Below are positions 54,140 to 63,112 of a stretch of 64,000 nt of DNA, piece by piece. This DNA is from Oscillospiraceae bacterium (GTDB lineage: Bacteria > Bacillota > Clostridia > Oscillospirales > Oscillospiraceae). The stretch lies in NCBI GenBank assembly GCA_017622295.1, contig JAGARK010000056.1, forward strand, positions 1 to 64,000. Direction: 5' to 3'. Both the position numbers and the translations under genes were made by a program. Positions within the stretch are counted from its first letter, which is position 1. Each line of letters starts with the position of its first letter. The notes beneath the pieces were generated by a model. It ran no database searches. It had not been told where the DNA came from and saw only the letters and a list, made by a program, of their open reading frames with translations.

Positions 54140-54667
54140 ATGAAGTATCGTGAATTACTGGATGAATATAAAGGCCTATTGGATCGTGATGTTGCTTTGC
54201 GAATTGAGCTTCATCAGATCCCTAAGGGATATTTGGTTACCAAGAAGATATCCGGTAAGGAATATCTGTATCTCCAATACTCTGTGCAAGGTAAAAAGAA
54301 AAGTGAATATGTGCGCGATGAAGATGTTGACCGAATGAAGGCTGCGCTTGCCCGCAGAGATCCAATGAAAAAGGAAATGGATGCCATTCGCCGGGAGCAG
54401 GTGCGCTTGGAAAGCGCTGCAAAAATTCTGGATATCAATTTGTACCGGGCATTTTTCTTTCTGAAGCAGTGCTCTGAGATGGATGCCCTGCCCAAGGAAA
54501 AGCGCCATGATGCACTGTCCTTTGCAAGAGCAATGACCGCTTTGGAAGGATTGCCTGCTAAGGAAGAGACAGAGCAGAACCTGCTTCTTTGGGTTAACGG
54601 CGAAAAGCAGTTTGCTGATTTCTATATGAATGCACTTCAAGCTTATCATGTTTTGGAGGTTATGTGA
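54140..54667 (+). CDS. Hypothetical partner protein of Fic
   Basis: This 175-residue charged protein has predicted coiled-coil character in the middle (about 70-105) and an N-terminal region with 'LHQIPKGYLVTKKISGKEYLYLQY'. I do not recognise a named family. Its stop overlaps the start of the Fic gene (TGATG), so the two are coupled, and it may be the antitoxin or a partner of Fic. I found no clear S/T-xxx-E-G/N Fic-inhibitory motif in it. AAGGAG precedes ATG 54140. Confidence 0.75.
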   Translation: MKYRELLDEYKGLLDRDVALRIELHQIPKGYLVTKKISGKEYLYLQYSVQGKKKSEYVRDEDVDRMKAALARRDPMKKEMDAIRREQVRLESAAKILDINLYRAFFFLKQCSEMDALPKEKRHDALSFARAMTALEGLPAKEETEQNLLLWVNGEKQFADFYMNALQAYHVLEVM

Positions 54668-55386
54668 TGGGAAGAAGAGACCCATACCTGTATGAAGATG
54701 TTCCGGTTTTGAGGAACCTGCCGGGTATTAAGAACAGTGAAGACCTCAAATTGATTGAGGGCGATCTTACTCGTATGAGTATGGCCATTGTCTATGCCAA
54801 GGAGTATGAAAAGTTTAATACAGATACACTCTGTGACATCCATAGAACCACTTTCGGTGGTCTGTATGATTGGGCAGGAGAATTCCGTACCATCCCGATT
54901 ATGAAGCCAGAAGAGGTTCTGGGCGGTGACACAGTACGCTATGCATCTCCTTCTGAGATCAAGAAACAGCTGGACATGGCATCCAAGGAAATCTCCAAAC
55001 TGAAATCCACACAGTCCAAGAAGGATATCGTTTTCAAAATCGTCCGTATCACAGCAGCTATCTGGCAGACCCATCCTTTCCGGGAAGGTAATACCCGTAG
55101 CGTTGTTGCATTTTCAGTTCTGCTGGCTGTTAAGCTGGGTGTCGAACTGGATTTTGATCTGTTTGCTAAGCATGCGGCCTATGTAAGAAATGCTTTGGTC
55201 TGGTGTACGCAGGGTATCTATTCCATCTATGACTATTTGGAACGAATCTATTTTGATGCAGCAGGTTTCCTGGATGAAGAATCTCAGCAGGATGTTTCCA
55301 AACAGAAGGATTATTCCGTAATCGAAGGATATCGAGTGGCTGAATATAAGGAACAGCCCCATTCCTATGCTGAGGATCAGGAGTAA
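54667..55386 (+). CDS. Fic family protein (probable AMP/nucleotidyl-transferase)
   Basis: Fic enzymes transfer AMP or other nucleotides to target proteins. The 239-residue protein has the active-site motif H-P-F-R-E-G-N-T-R (His at residue 136), close to the canonical HPFxxGNxR, and 'TFGGLYDWAGEFRT' upstream, typical of Fic/Doc 'cell filamentation' proteins. No inhibitory helix motif is seen in the protein itself, so control by the upstream partner is plausible. It sits in the AT-richer accessory patch. Confidence 0.92.
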   Translation: MGRRDPYLYEDVPVLRNLPGIKNSEDLKLIEGDLTRMSMAIVYAKEYEKFNTDTLCDIHRTTFGGLYDWAGEFRTIPIMKPEEVLGGDTVRYASPSEIKKQLDMASKEISKLKSTQSKKDIVFKIVRITAAIWQTHPFREGNTRSVVAFSVLLAVKLGVELDFDLFAKHAAYVRNALVWCTQGIYSIYDYLERIYFDAAGFLDEESQQDVSKQKDYSVIEGYRVAEYKEQPHSYAEDQE

Positions 55387-55423
55387 CACATTTTCACGAA
55401 GTGCTTAGAGGCGGGGAATCCCT

Positions 55424-56299
55424 ATGAAAATCAATAAGAAGTTAATTGCACCTTTTATCCTGGTGTTGGTTTTGATTCTGACAGTCCGGATCCTCTGGGG
55501 TAACACCGCATTGGAAGTAAATGAGTATGAGATAACCAGCAACCGGATCCCGGAGGCGTTCTCTGGCTTCCGGATCGCTCAGGTTTCGGACCTGCATAAT
55601 GCCGAGTTCGGGAAAAGCAATGAGAGGCTCATAACCATGCTTTCCCTTACCTGTCCTGATATTATCGTGATCACCGGCGACCTGGTCGACTCCCGTAATA
55701 CTGATATTGAAATTGCTCTGGAGTTTGCCCGGCAGGCGATTAAAATATCTCCCGTGTATTATATTACCGGTAATCATGAGGCACGAATTTCAGAATACGA
55801 AGAATTGAAAATGGGTCTGGAGGAAGCCGGGGTTATTGTTCTGGAGAATGAGAAAGTAACCATGGAACGGGAAGGGGAAAGCCTCACCATGATCGGCCTT
55901 GACGATCCGAGTTTCCGGGAGGACTATCTTTTCGGTGACGCGGTGTCGGTTACGCAATCTGCTTTGACCGAATTACATAATGAGTCTGATGGCTATACGA
56001 TCCTGCTCGCGCATCGACCGGAGCTGTTCGATACTTACGTCGATGTGGGTGTGGATCTGGTGTTTAGTGGTCATGCTCATGGCGGCCAGTTCCGTCTGCC
56101 CTTTATCGGCGGCCTGTTTGCACCTAATCAAGGGCTATTTCCAGAGTATGATTCTGGACTGTACACAGATGGCATCACCAATATGCTGGTCAGCAGGGGG
56201 GTGGGCAATAGCCTGATCCCATTGCGGATTAATAACAGGCCAGAGATTCTCGTTGTTGAGTTTCAGTCTGCTGGCCAATCGTTCCCTCGGAGGAGGTAA
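55424..56299 (+). CDS. Membrane-anchored metallophosphoesterase
   Basis: This 291-residue calcineurin-like phosphoesterase has an N-terminal membrane anchor (about 6-25). Metal-ligand motifs occur in order: 'VSDLHN' (about 53-58), 'ITGDLVDS', 'TGNHEA', 'LAHRPE' and 'SGHAHGGQ' (about 209-216). It resembles YkuE/YaeI-type enzymes that act on membrane lipids or lipid intermediates; the substrate is inferred only. It is 37 nt after the Fic gene but is probably functionally separate. Confidence 0.92.
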   Translation: MKINKKLIAPFILVLVLILTVRILWGNTALEVNEYEITSNRIPEAFSGFRIAQVSDLHNAEFGKSNERLITMLSLTCPDIIVITGDLVDSRNTDIEIALEFARQAIKISPVYYITGNHEARISEYEELKMGLEEAGVIVLENEKVTMEREGESLTMIGLDDPSFREDYLFGDAVSVTQSALTELHNESDGYTILLAHRPELFDTYVDVGVDLVFSGHAHGGQFRLPFIGGLFAPNQGLFPEYDSGLYTDGITNMLVSRGVGNSLIPLRINNRPEILVVEFQSAGQSFPRRR

Positions 56300-56303
56300 T
56301 ACC

Positions 56304-56629
56304 ATGAAGAAGAAACATATCATTACGTCTTTTCGTACAAGTACGAGGACTATATCGACCTGATGTTTACTTGGCGGCACATGGAAGATGTAACGGTCTT
56401 TGGTGAAAGCTACAGCGAAGCCGCAGAGGAATGGCTTGCGGGAATCGATGTGGAGGATGAATGGCATCCCGATTATGAAGACTGTCTCTACTGGTACCGA
56501 TCACAGGAAGATAACAGCCAGCTGCTCCGCAGTCAACACTTCCGGAGGCGCAGAGAAATCTCATTTGCCATGGCGGGCTCCTCCTTTCCGCAGAAAAAAC
56601 AGCAGCCACAAAATGTGACTGCTGACTGA
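56304..56629 (+). pseudogene. Apparently frameshifted small ORF
   Basis: ATG 56304 follows a strong AGGAGG site, but its frame stops after 18 codons. The frame one base back stays open from 56306 and reads 'YVFSYKYEDYIDLMFTWRHMEDV...', an acidic Trp/Tyr-rich protein. One base lost or gained in the AAGAAGAAA stretch would join them. The end runs into a minus-strand terminator, so the tail may also be unnatural. Family not recognised. Confidence 0.5.
56594..56623 (-). terminator. Minus-strand terminator
   Basis: AGCAGTCACA pairs with TGTGGCTGCT on the minus strand, followed by TTTTTT. No intact minus-strand gene ends here; a remnant frame ('TNYKISSALHNRIAKITRIYG', about 56640-56785) lies upstream of it. 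Confidence 0.75.
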
Positions 56630-56639
56630 CATTCGTATT

Positions 56640-56785
56640 TTTTTGGGGGGGGTCCTCCAGAAATTTCTGGTATTCCTTTGTGATAAAATCCCCGTAAATT
56701 CTGGTGATCTTTGCAATACGATTATGCAGGGCACTGGAGATTTTATAATTTGTCTTGTCCACAATTTTCTGCTCCCAATCATCAC
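56640..56785 (-). pseudogene. Minus-strand coding remnant next to a run of G
   Basis: The minus-strand frame reads a soluble basic stretch ('KTNYKISSALHNRIAKITRI') with coding-like composition but no start, and it runs into a string of eight C (56645-56652), a likely frameshift spot. A terminator follows. Family not recognised. Confidence 0.35.
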
Positions 56786-56821
56786 AAGTCAGAAACGCCC
56801 CATATTACGCATCCGCAAAGG

Positions 56822-58198
56822 TTATTCTGCCAAAGCGGATATAATATTTCTGGCAACATAAACACCGCTGGCAGAAGCGTGGGACAGGGAGTGGGTGATC
56901 CCGCTGCCGTCACCGATGATATACAGCCCGCGGCAGCTGCTCTCCAGCTTCTCGTTGACCTTCACTTCCATATTGTAGAACTTGATCTCCACGCCGTACA
57001 AAAGCGTATCATCGTTGGCAGTACCTGGCGCCAGCTTGTCCAGCGCATAGATCATTTCGATGATGCCATCGAGGATCCGTTTGGGGAGAACCAGACTCAA
57101 ATCGCCGGGGGTCGCGTTCAACGTCGGAGTGATGAACGCTTCCTCAATACGGCTGGGAGTAGAACGGCGGCCCCGAATTAAATCACCGAAGCGCTGGACG
57201 ATGATGCCTCCGCCCAGCATATTGCTCAGCCGGGCAATGGACTCGCCGTAGCCATTGGAATCCTTGAAGGGTTCGGAAAAGTGCTTGGCTACAAGCAGAG
57301 CAAAGTTTGTGTTTTCCGTCTGTCTGGCGGGGTCCTCATAGCTGTGGCCATTGACAGTGATGATCCCATTGGTATTCTCGGTAACGACCACGCCTTTTGG
57401 ATTCATGCAAAAGGTGCGGACCTTGTCGCCATACTGCTTGGTGCGGTAGAGAATCTTGCTCTCATAGAGCTCGTCCGTCAAAGGGGAGAAGACTTCCGCA
57501 GGCAGCTCCACCCGGACGCCGATATCCATACGGGTGGATTCGGTGGGGATCTCCAGTTCTCTGCAAACCTTCTCCATCCACTTGCTGCCGCTGCGGCCGA
57601 CAGAGATAACGCACTTTGAACAGGTGAAGGAAGCGTCCCCGCACCGGATCTCATAGCCGCCCTCGACGGATGTCACGGCTGTCACTGGCGTATCAAAGAA
57701 GAAATCAGCTTTGTCCTTCAGGAAAGCATACAGATTTTCCAGAACCACATAGTTGATATCGGTGCCGAGATGGCGCACAGAAGCGTCCAATAGATGCAGA
57801 TCGTTCTGCATACACAGCTTCTTGAGTCTGGTGTCGGCAGTGGAGTACAGCTTGGTACCTTCTCCGCCGCAGCGCATATTGATCTCATCCACATAGCGCA
57901 TCAGGTCAAGCGCCTGCTCCTTGCCCAGAAATTCATGCAATGCACCGCCGAAGTCGTTGGTAATGTTGTACTTTCCGTCGGAAAATGCACCTGTACCGCC
58001 GAAGCCATTCATGATGGAGCAGCTTTTGCAGCCGATACAGCTTTTAATTTTATCGCCGTCGATGGGGCAGTGCCGCCTGTCCAGGGCATGACCTGCCTCA
58101 AAAACCGCCACCTTCAGTTGAGGGCTTTGGTTCACCAATTCATAGGCGGAGAAAATACCGCCGGGACCGGCACCAATAATAATGATGTCATATTTCAT
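56822..58198 (-). CDS. FAD-dependent dehydrogenase (COG2509-like)
   Basis: This 458-residue flavoprotein has the N-terminal FAD motif 'IIIIGAGPGGIFSAYEL' (5-21), a Cys-rich segment 'SCIGCKSCSIMNGFGGTGAFSDGKYN' (about 53-78) and the C-terminal 'GLYIIGDGSGITHSLSHASASG'. These match uncharacterised FAD-dependent dehydrogenases common in Firmicutes. It stands alone between remnants and the AraC gene. The reaction is unknown. Confidence 0.9.
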   Translation of the reverse strand: MKYDIIIIGAGPGGIFSAYELVNQSPQLKVAVFEAGHALDRRHCPIDGDKIKSCIGCKSCSIMNGFGGTGAFSDGKYNITNDFGGALHEFLGKEQALDLMRYVDEINMRCGGEGTKLYSTADTRLKKLCMQNDLHLLDASVRHLGTDINYVVLENLYAFLKDKADFFFDTPVTAVTSVEGGYEIRCGDASFTCSKCVISVGRSGSKWMEKVCRELEIPTESTRMDIGVRVELPAEVFSPLTDELYESKILYRTKQYGDKVRTFCMNPKGVVVTENTNGIITVNGHSYEDPARQTENTNFALLVAKHFSEPFKDSNGYGESIARLSNMLGGGIIVQRFGDLIRGRRSTPSRIEEAFITPTLNATPGDLSLVLPKRILDGIIEMIYALDKLAPGTANDDTLLYGVEIKFYNMEVKVNEKLESSCRGLYIIGDGSGITHSLSHASASGVYVARNIISALAE

Positions 58199-58255
58199 GT
58201 GATCTCTCCAAAAGGGTATGCTGATTTCGATATTTTCAGGTGTGGATTGCAGCGC

Positions 58256-59119
58256 TTATTTTTTCTGGAAGCGTCTGCGGTACTCCTTGGGCGTCATGTG
58301 ATAAGCCCGGTCGAACTGACGGCCGAAGGATCTCAGATCCGGGAAGCCTGCCTCCAGGGAGATTTCCAATGTGCTCTTGTTCGTATGCAGAAGCAGTCTG
58401 CAGGCATGGGTCAGGCGGATGCTGTACAGGTATTCCTTAAAGGTCAGTCCAAGTTTTTTCTTAAAAATACGGGACAGATGCTCGCAGGATATGTTGTGCA
58501 GCTGGGCAATATCCTTCAGCGTTAACTGCTCCGTGTAATGCTCGTTGATATAATGAATGATTTCCTGCAGATATGTTTCCTGCAGCGCCAGCCTGTTGAA
58601 AGGCGGGACGGTTCTGGGACGGCTGAAATATTTCATCAGCGTGTAATAGATCATACAGATCAGTCCATGCAGCTGCATCACCTCGTAACTGACAAAGGTG
58701 CCCTCCAGATTACTGACCTTTTCCTGATAATAGGTTCGGCTGCTGTCATAAAGATGCATCATCAGCTGCTTCAGCTCCGGTATCTTTTCAGGGCAAATGG
58801 AAAGCTCAAATTCCAACAGATTCAGATCCGGGCAGATATTTTCCCAGAAATCCATATCCGCTACCAGCGTGATGCCCTTGTCCTCGCCGACAGAAAGCTC
58901 ACCCAAATAGTGCATCTGACCGCTGTTGACCAGAAAAAGCTCATTATCGCGCACAGTGAAGCTCTGATTGTCAATATGGGCCCGGAAACCGCCTCTCAGG
59001 AAGAAACAGATCTCAACGCTATTGTGCCAATGGGCCGGCAAATGGGTGTTTTCGTCTTCCCTGAAAAGGATCTTTCCGGGGACTTGAGGATTATTTAGTT
59101 TTTCACTCAGAAACATCAT
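58256..59119 (-). CDS. AraC family transcriptional regulator
   Basis: This 287-residue regulator has an N-terminal cupin-like sensing domain ('NTHLPAHWHNSVEICFFLRGG', about 26-46) and a C-terminal pair of helix-turn-helix motifs ('LTLKDIAQLHNISCEHLSRIFKKKLG' and 'SLEAGFPDLRSFGRQFDRAYHMTPKEYRR'). Start 59119 has GAGG upstream. It lies just downstream of the sugar ABC operon on the same strand, beyond a terminator, and probably regulates it. Confidence 0.92.
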   Translation of the reverse strand: MMFLSEKLNNPQVPGKILFREDENTHLPAHWHNSVEICFFLRGGFRAHIDNQSFTVRDNELFLVNSGQMHYLGELSVGEDKGITLVADMDFWENICPDLNLLEFELSICPEKIPELKQLMMHLYDSSRTYYQEKVSNLEGTFVSYEVMQLHGLICMIYYTLMKYFSRPRTVPPFNRLALQETYLQEIIHYINEHYTEQLTLKDIAQLHNISCEHLSRIFKKKLGLTFKEYLYSIRLTHACRLLLHTNKSTLEISLEAGFPDLRSFGRQFDRAYHMTPKEYRRRFQKK

Positions 59120-59161
59120 ATGATTTGCCTCGAAACTTTCTGTTTTATTTCTGCTTCGATC

Positions 59162-59167
59162 ATTATA
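59162..59167 (-). promoter_or_regulatory. Possible -10 of the AraC gene
   Basis: TATAAT on the minus strand, with TTGCTG 15 nt upstream as a weak -35. Confidence 0.4.
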
Positions 59168-59192
59168 TCCCATTTTCCGTCCCAGCAAGCGA

Positions 59193-59223
59193 AAACAGGG
59201 CATCGGTTGCACGATGCCCTGTT
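59193..59223 (-). terminator. Terminator of the second sugar ABC operon
   Basis: ACAGGGCATCG pairs with CGATGCCCTGT around TGCAAC, followed by TTTTC on the minus strand. Confidence 0.78.
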
Positions 59224-59242
59224 CTGCGCGGCTGAGAAATAA

Positions 59243-59872
59243 TCAGTACTGCCAGCAGTTATAGCTGAAAGGCTGTACCTCGGGAGCGCCTTCCATTTCA
59301 GCCTCGTGCTTGCAGAATTCGATGTACTCCTGATGGATCCGGACAATGTCTTCGCCTTCCATCTGGGGAATGACGCGGCTTGCCTCGGTCAGGAAATGCA
59401 TCTCATCGCGACCCATTGCACGGCCCTTTCTGGTGTGCAGGTCATAAGCATAATCGGGGACTTCCGGCTTCTTACCGTGCTCCCATTCCTTCATGATCTG
59501 GTTCTTGATGTTGTCAGTGGTCCGTTCCTTCGTGCAGCGGCACAGATAACGGATCGCGTGCATGAAGAACATGGGCTGGTCACCGTCGGAATAGGGGAAT
59601 TCCTGAGACATTTTGAAGAGGGTATAGACCTGTACCGGTGCGTCGGAATTGCCGAAGCCGATATCCTCCACAGAGATGGCCAGCAGCCGGCGCCACAGCT
59701 TTTCGTAGAACTGGGGGCTGGTGATGTACATCTCATAGGCAGCGGCCAGAGCGTTCTCCTCGATGCCGCGGCGAATGGACTTCTGCAGCATGGAGATCAG
59801 TTCATCGCCGGGGATGCCGTTTCGGGACATGATATTGGACCAGGGATCATAGGACATAAAGTCTTTTGCCAT
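59243..59872 (-). CDS. Stand-alone protein resembling the MgsA/RarA C-terminal domain
   Basis: This 209-residue protein has no AAA+ motifs. Its first half ('ELISMLQKSIRRGIEENALAAAYEMYITS' followed by 'WRRLLAISVEDIGFGNSDAPVQVYTLF') resembles the helical C-terminal region of MgsA/RarA ATPases, which mediates tetramerisation and repair functions. It is the last gene of a sugar ABC operon, 24 nt after the binding protein, with GGAGG upstream. Whether it does repair, clamps another protein or has a new role is unknown; the resemblance needs a profile search. Confidence 0.6.
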   Translation of the reverse strand: MAKDFMSYDPWSNIMSRNGIPGDELISMLQKSIRRGIEENALAAAYEMYITSPQFYEKLWRRLLAISVEDIGFGNSDAPVQVYTLFKMSQEFPYSDGDQPMFFMHAIRYLCRCTKERTTDNIKNQIMKEWEHGKKPEVPDYAYDLHTRKGRAMGRDEMHFLTEASRVIPQMEGEDIVRIHQEYIEFCKHEAEMEGAPEVQPFSYNCWQY

Positions 59873-59896
59873 TGTTGCTACCTCCGTTTTCCGAAC

Positions 59897-61222
59897 TTAC
59901 TTGAGCTGAGCGATCAGAGCCTCCAGCTCAGTTCGAACATCGGCGCTATTATTCAGAATATTATCCATAGCGATCACGACGTAGTCATGCAGACCACTGG
60001 AGGTGTATTTTTCAGTGACGAAACCAGGGTATGTGTAGAAGTAATCCTGCTGCACGACACCGGCCAGCTGGGCGGGGGATGCATTGTCCAGGAACTCATC
60101 GCTTGCGGCAACAGACTTCAGGAAGGGCAGACGGGATTCGCCGGAGTTGATCATCTGGCAAGCCTCGTAGGACTGCAGGTAGCGGACGAACATCCAGGAT
60201 GCCCAGCGGGTCTCCAGATCGCCTTCGCCTTCCAGGATGGAAACCAGGAAGCCTTCGCAGTAGTCGGCCTCGACGCCGTCTTCAAACTGGGGAACAGGAG
60301 CGCAGGACCACTCGAAAGAGTTGTCTTCGGGGATCTTCATGTTGATGAACTCGCCCTCGTTGCCGGAGCTGATATACAGCTGGACCTGCTGGTTGGCGAA
60401 GGGACCGGAGAAGAAGAAGTCCTCGCCGGGGGTGCGGATGATGCCCTTCTGGACCATGCTCTGGTACCAGGTGATGACTTCGGTGGTTGCGGCCAGGTCA
60501 TTTGCGAAGAGCAGATTGCCCTCACGGTCGGTGTAGCCGATGCCCTTCTGCTCCACCAGGGTGGAGAAGCACTTGACACCTTCGTCCCAGCCTGCGGCGG
60601 GCTTGCCGGTGATCTGGCTGATGGTGGTGCAGACTTCCTCGAACTCTGCCCAGGTGGTGGGAACGGTCAGATTGTTGGCTTCAAAGAAGTCGACATTGTA
60701 GTACATAACTTCGCCGGCCACATAGACAGGCAGGCTGTAATAGCCCTCGACGGGGTAGTTGCAGCTGTCCTCAATGTAGACATCGTAGTAGTCGGTCAGA
60801 TCCAGGCCATAGTTTTCGTTCTCGATATAGGGGGTCATGTCCACGACGCAGCCGGCCTCCAGCCAGTCAACGACGCAGGCTGCCTCGGTCAGGGTGACAT
60901 TGGGCATATTGCCGGCCTTGATGGAAGCGGTGACGGCGTTCTCGCAGTCGGGCATTTCGCCCTTGGCGAAGACTTCGACGGTGATGCCCATTTCGGCACC
61001 GATGCCGGTGTTGAAGTTATCGACGATCTCGTTCAGGGTCTTCTGCATGTTCTCCTGGACGATGCCGTGCCAGAAGGAGATGGTGATGGGCTCGGACAGT
61101 TCGACTTCCACGCTTGCGGGGTCGGTGGGGGCGGCGTTGCTGTCGGGCTGGTCGCCGCTGCCGCAGGCCACCAGGCTCAGCAGCATGCAAACTGCCAGAA
61201 GAATGCTAAACAACTTTTTCAT
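59897..61222 (-). CDS. Sugar ABC transporter substrate-binding lipoprotein
   Basis: This 441-residue protein has a lipoprotein signal with lipobox 'LVACGSG' (Cys at about residue 20), an Asp/Ser-rich linker and a UgpB-type binding fold ('ITISFWHGIVQENMQKTLNEIVDNFN'). AGGAGGT precedes ATG 61222. It is the third transport component after the two permeases, and lies before the RarA-C-like gene. Confidence 0.93.
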   Translation of the reverse strand: MKKLFSILLAVCMLLSLVACGSGDQPDSNAAPTDPASVEVELSEPITISFWHGIVQENMQKTLNEIVDNFNTGIGAEMGITVEVFAKGEMPDCENAVTASIKAGNMPNVTLTEAACVVDWLEAGCVVDMTPYIENENYGLDLTDYYDVYIEDSCNYPVEGYYSLPVYVAGEVMYYNVDFFEANNLTVPTTWAEFEEVCTTISQITGKPAAGWDEGVKCFSTLVEQKGIGYTDREGNLLFANDLAATTEVITWYQSMVQKGIIRTPGEDFFFSGPFANQQVQLYISSGNEGEFINMKIPEDNSFEWSCAPVPQFEDGVEADYCEGFLVSILEGEGDLETRWASWMFVRYLQSYEACQMINSGESRLPFLKSVAASDEFLDNASPAQLAGVVQQDYFYTYPGFVTEKYTSSGLHDYVVIAMDNILNNSADVRTELEALIAQLK

Positions 61223-61258
61223 AATGTACCTCCTGAATTTTGATATTTTTAAGGGTTA

Positions 61259-62119
61259 TCAACCCTTGGTTCCGCCGGAAGCGACGCCTTCCATGATCTT
61301 CTTGTGGAAGATGATATAGAAGACGACCATGGGGATCAGGACGATGCAGGCTGCTGCCATCTGATTGTGCAGGTTGGAGCTAGATGCCTGACGGAATCGC
61401 AGCAGACCAACGGAAAGCAGCGTGTGCTCGTCGGACATGGTCACGATCAGCGGCCACATGAAGGAGTTCCAGGCCGTGATGAAAGTCAGAATAGCCACGG
61501 TCACGATGGCGTTTATGTTCATGGGGATGACGACCGTGACCAGGTACTTCAGATTGCTGCAGCCATCGACCTTCGCTGCCTTGAAAAGAGACGGCGGGGT
61601 CTGCATGAAGTATTCCTGCAGCATGAAGATGTAGAAACCGTTGGCGACTGTGGGAAGCACGATACCCGCGAAGCTGTCCAGCATGCCCAGCTTGCTGCAG
61701 GTGACGTAGTTCTGGATGATGAGGATCTCGTTGGGGACCATCATCGTCAGCATGAACAGGTAGAAGCAGAGGTTATGGCCGGGGAAGGAGTAGATGCTGA
61801 AGGCATAGGCACCCAGGATGGACAGGATCAGCGTCACCACGACGCTGAGGATGCCGACCCAGATGGTGTTGCGGAAATACATGCCAAAGGGGACCAGGTT
61901 CCAGGAATACTCGTAGTTATTCCACTGGGGGTCGGAGGGCATCCACTGAGGCGGGATGGAAATGGCCTCCGGCAGGGTCTTCAGGGATGTCAGAAGCATC
62001 CAGATAAAGGGGAACATCATCACCAGAGCGCCAATGGTCAGGACCATATATTTGACGACGGTCAGGGCGGTAAGGCCGGAATCCCGGATCTGCCGCTCAT
62101 TTGCGTTTTTCTTGCTCAT
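61259..62119 (-). CDS. Carbohydrate ABC transporter permease (UgpE-type)
   Basis: This 286-residue membrane protein has about six helices, an EAA-type loop around 'SLFKAAKVDGCSNLKYLVTVVIPM' and a C-terminal 'IMEGVASGGTKG'. GGAGGG precedes ATG 62119, 12 nt after the preceding permease stop. It forms the membrane channel with the other permease. Confidence 0.93.
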   Translation of the reverse strand: MSKKNANERQIRDSGLTALTVVKYMVLTIGALVMMFPFIWMLLTSLKTLPEAISIPPQWMPSDPQWNNYEYSWNLVPFGMYFRNTIWVGILSVVVTLILSILGAYAFSIYSFPGHNLCFYLFMLTMMVPNEILIIQNYVTCSKLGMLDSFAGIVLPTVANGFYIFMLQEYFMQTPPSLFKAAKVDGCSNLKYLVTVVIPMNINAIVTVAILTFITAWNSFMWPLIVTMSDEHTLLSVGLLRFRQASSSNLHNQMAAACIVLIPMVVFYIIFHKKIMEGVASGGTKG

Positions 62120-62131
62120 CTTGCTCCCTCC

Positions 62132-63100
62132 TTACACATAGTGGACGAACTTCTTGGAAACCACCCGCTGTACCACCGTGATGAGGATGATCACGATAAG
62201 GAACAGGATTGCGGCGGCAGCGGCGTAGTTGACCTTGCCCTGATCGTAGAACATCCAGTAGATGTAGTACATGATGGTGATGGCCGCGTTGCCTGTGCCG
62301 GCAGCGCCGCCGGAGTAGGAAACGAACATGGCATACACTTCATTGAAGGTCCGGGCCACATAGATTACGGAGACCAGGATCACCATCCAGATAGTGGGGC
62401 TCAGCAGGGGAAGTGTGATGTGGAACAGGGTCTTGGCGTGGGAGGCTCCGTCGATCCGGGCGGCTTGATAGACCTGCTTGTTGATCTTCTGAAGACCTGC
62501 CAGGAACAGCAGGATCTTAAAGGCCAGACCGTTCCAGACGGAGAAAATGGAGAGGGTCACGATCATCAGATTCGGATCGGTCAGCCATTTCTGGGGCGAA
62601 ATTCCGAACAGCTCCAGGAAATAGTTGATGTAACCATAGTCCGAATGGAACAGCCACAGGAAAGCCATACCGATGGCGATGGTGGAGGTGACATAGGGCA
62701 GGAAGTAGATGGTCTGGAACAGGCCCTGCAGTTTCTTGATGGAATTGATGAGCAGTGCCGCGCCCAGTGCAAGCACCAGGGTGATGGGCAGCGCGATCAG
62801 CAGCAGGATCAGGGTGTTTTTGCAGGCCATCCAGAAGGTCGGGTCCTTCAGGACCCAGACAAAGGAGGAAAGGCCGAAGCCGGTGCCGGTATTTGTAATG
62901 TAGATGTACTTCTGATAAAACGCCGTGCGGAGCACCATGGCCAGAGGATAGATGGTAAACAGAAGCAGCAGGGCCATTGCGGGCAGAATGTAGGCATAGG
63001 CCCAGGCGCTGCGTACCCGGAGGGTACCGTCGGACATCTCGACCAGCCGATACTTGGGCTGCTTTTCCTTTTTGGGGGTCTTTACCTTTTCCTTGTTCAT
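62132..63100 (-). CDS. Carbohydrate ABC transporter permease (UgpA-type)
   Basis: This 322-residue membrane protein has a Lys-rich cytoplasmic N-terminus (about 1-30), about six helices and the EAA loop 'YQAARIDGASHAKTLFHITLPLL'. It is translated with the neighbouring permease; GGAGGG precedes ATG 63100. Confidence 0.93.
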   Translation of the reverse strand: MNKEKVKTPKKEKQPKYRLVEMSDGTLRVRSAWAYAYILPAMALLLLFTIYPLAMVLRTAFYQKYIYITNTGTGFGLSSFVWVLKDPTFWMACKNTLILLLIALPITLVLALGAALLINSIKKLQGLFQTIYFLPYVTSTIAIGMAFLWLFHSDYGYINYFLELFGISPQKWLTDPNLMIVTLSIFSVWNGLAFKILLFLAGLQKINKQVYQAARIDGASHAKTLFHITLPLLSPTIWMVILVSVIYVARTFNEVYAMFVSYSGGAAGTGNAAITIMYYIYWMFYDQGKVNYAAAAAILFLIVIILITVVQRVVSKKFVHYV

Positions 63101-63112
63101 AATTAACCCTCC

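Noticed and set aside
59306..63106. Two long plus-strand frames opposite the sugar ABC operon
   Set aside because: They lie antisense to clear binding-protein and permease genes, and no ribosome site is seen.
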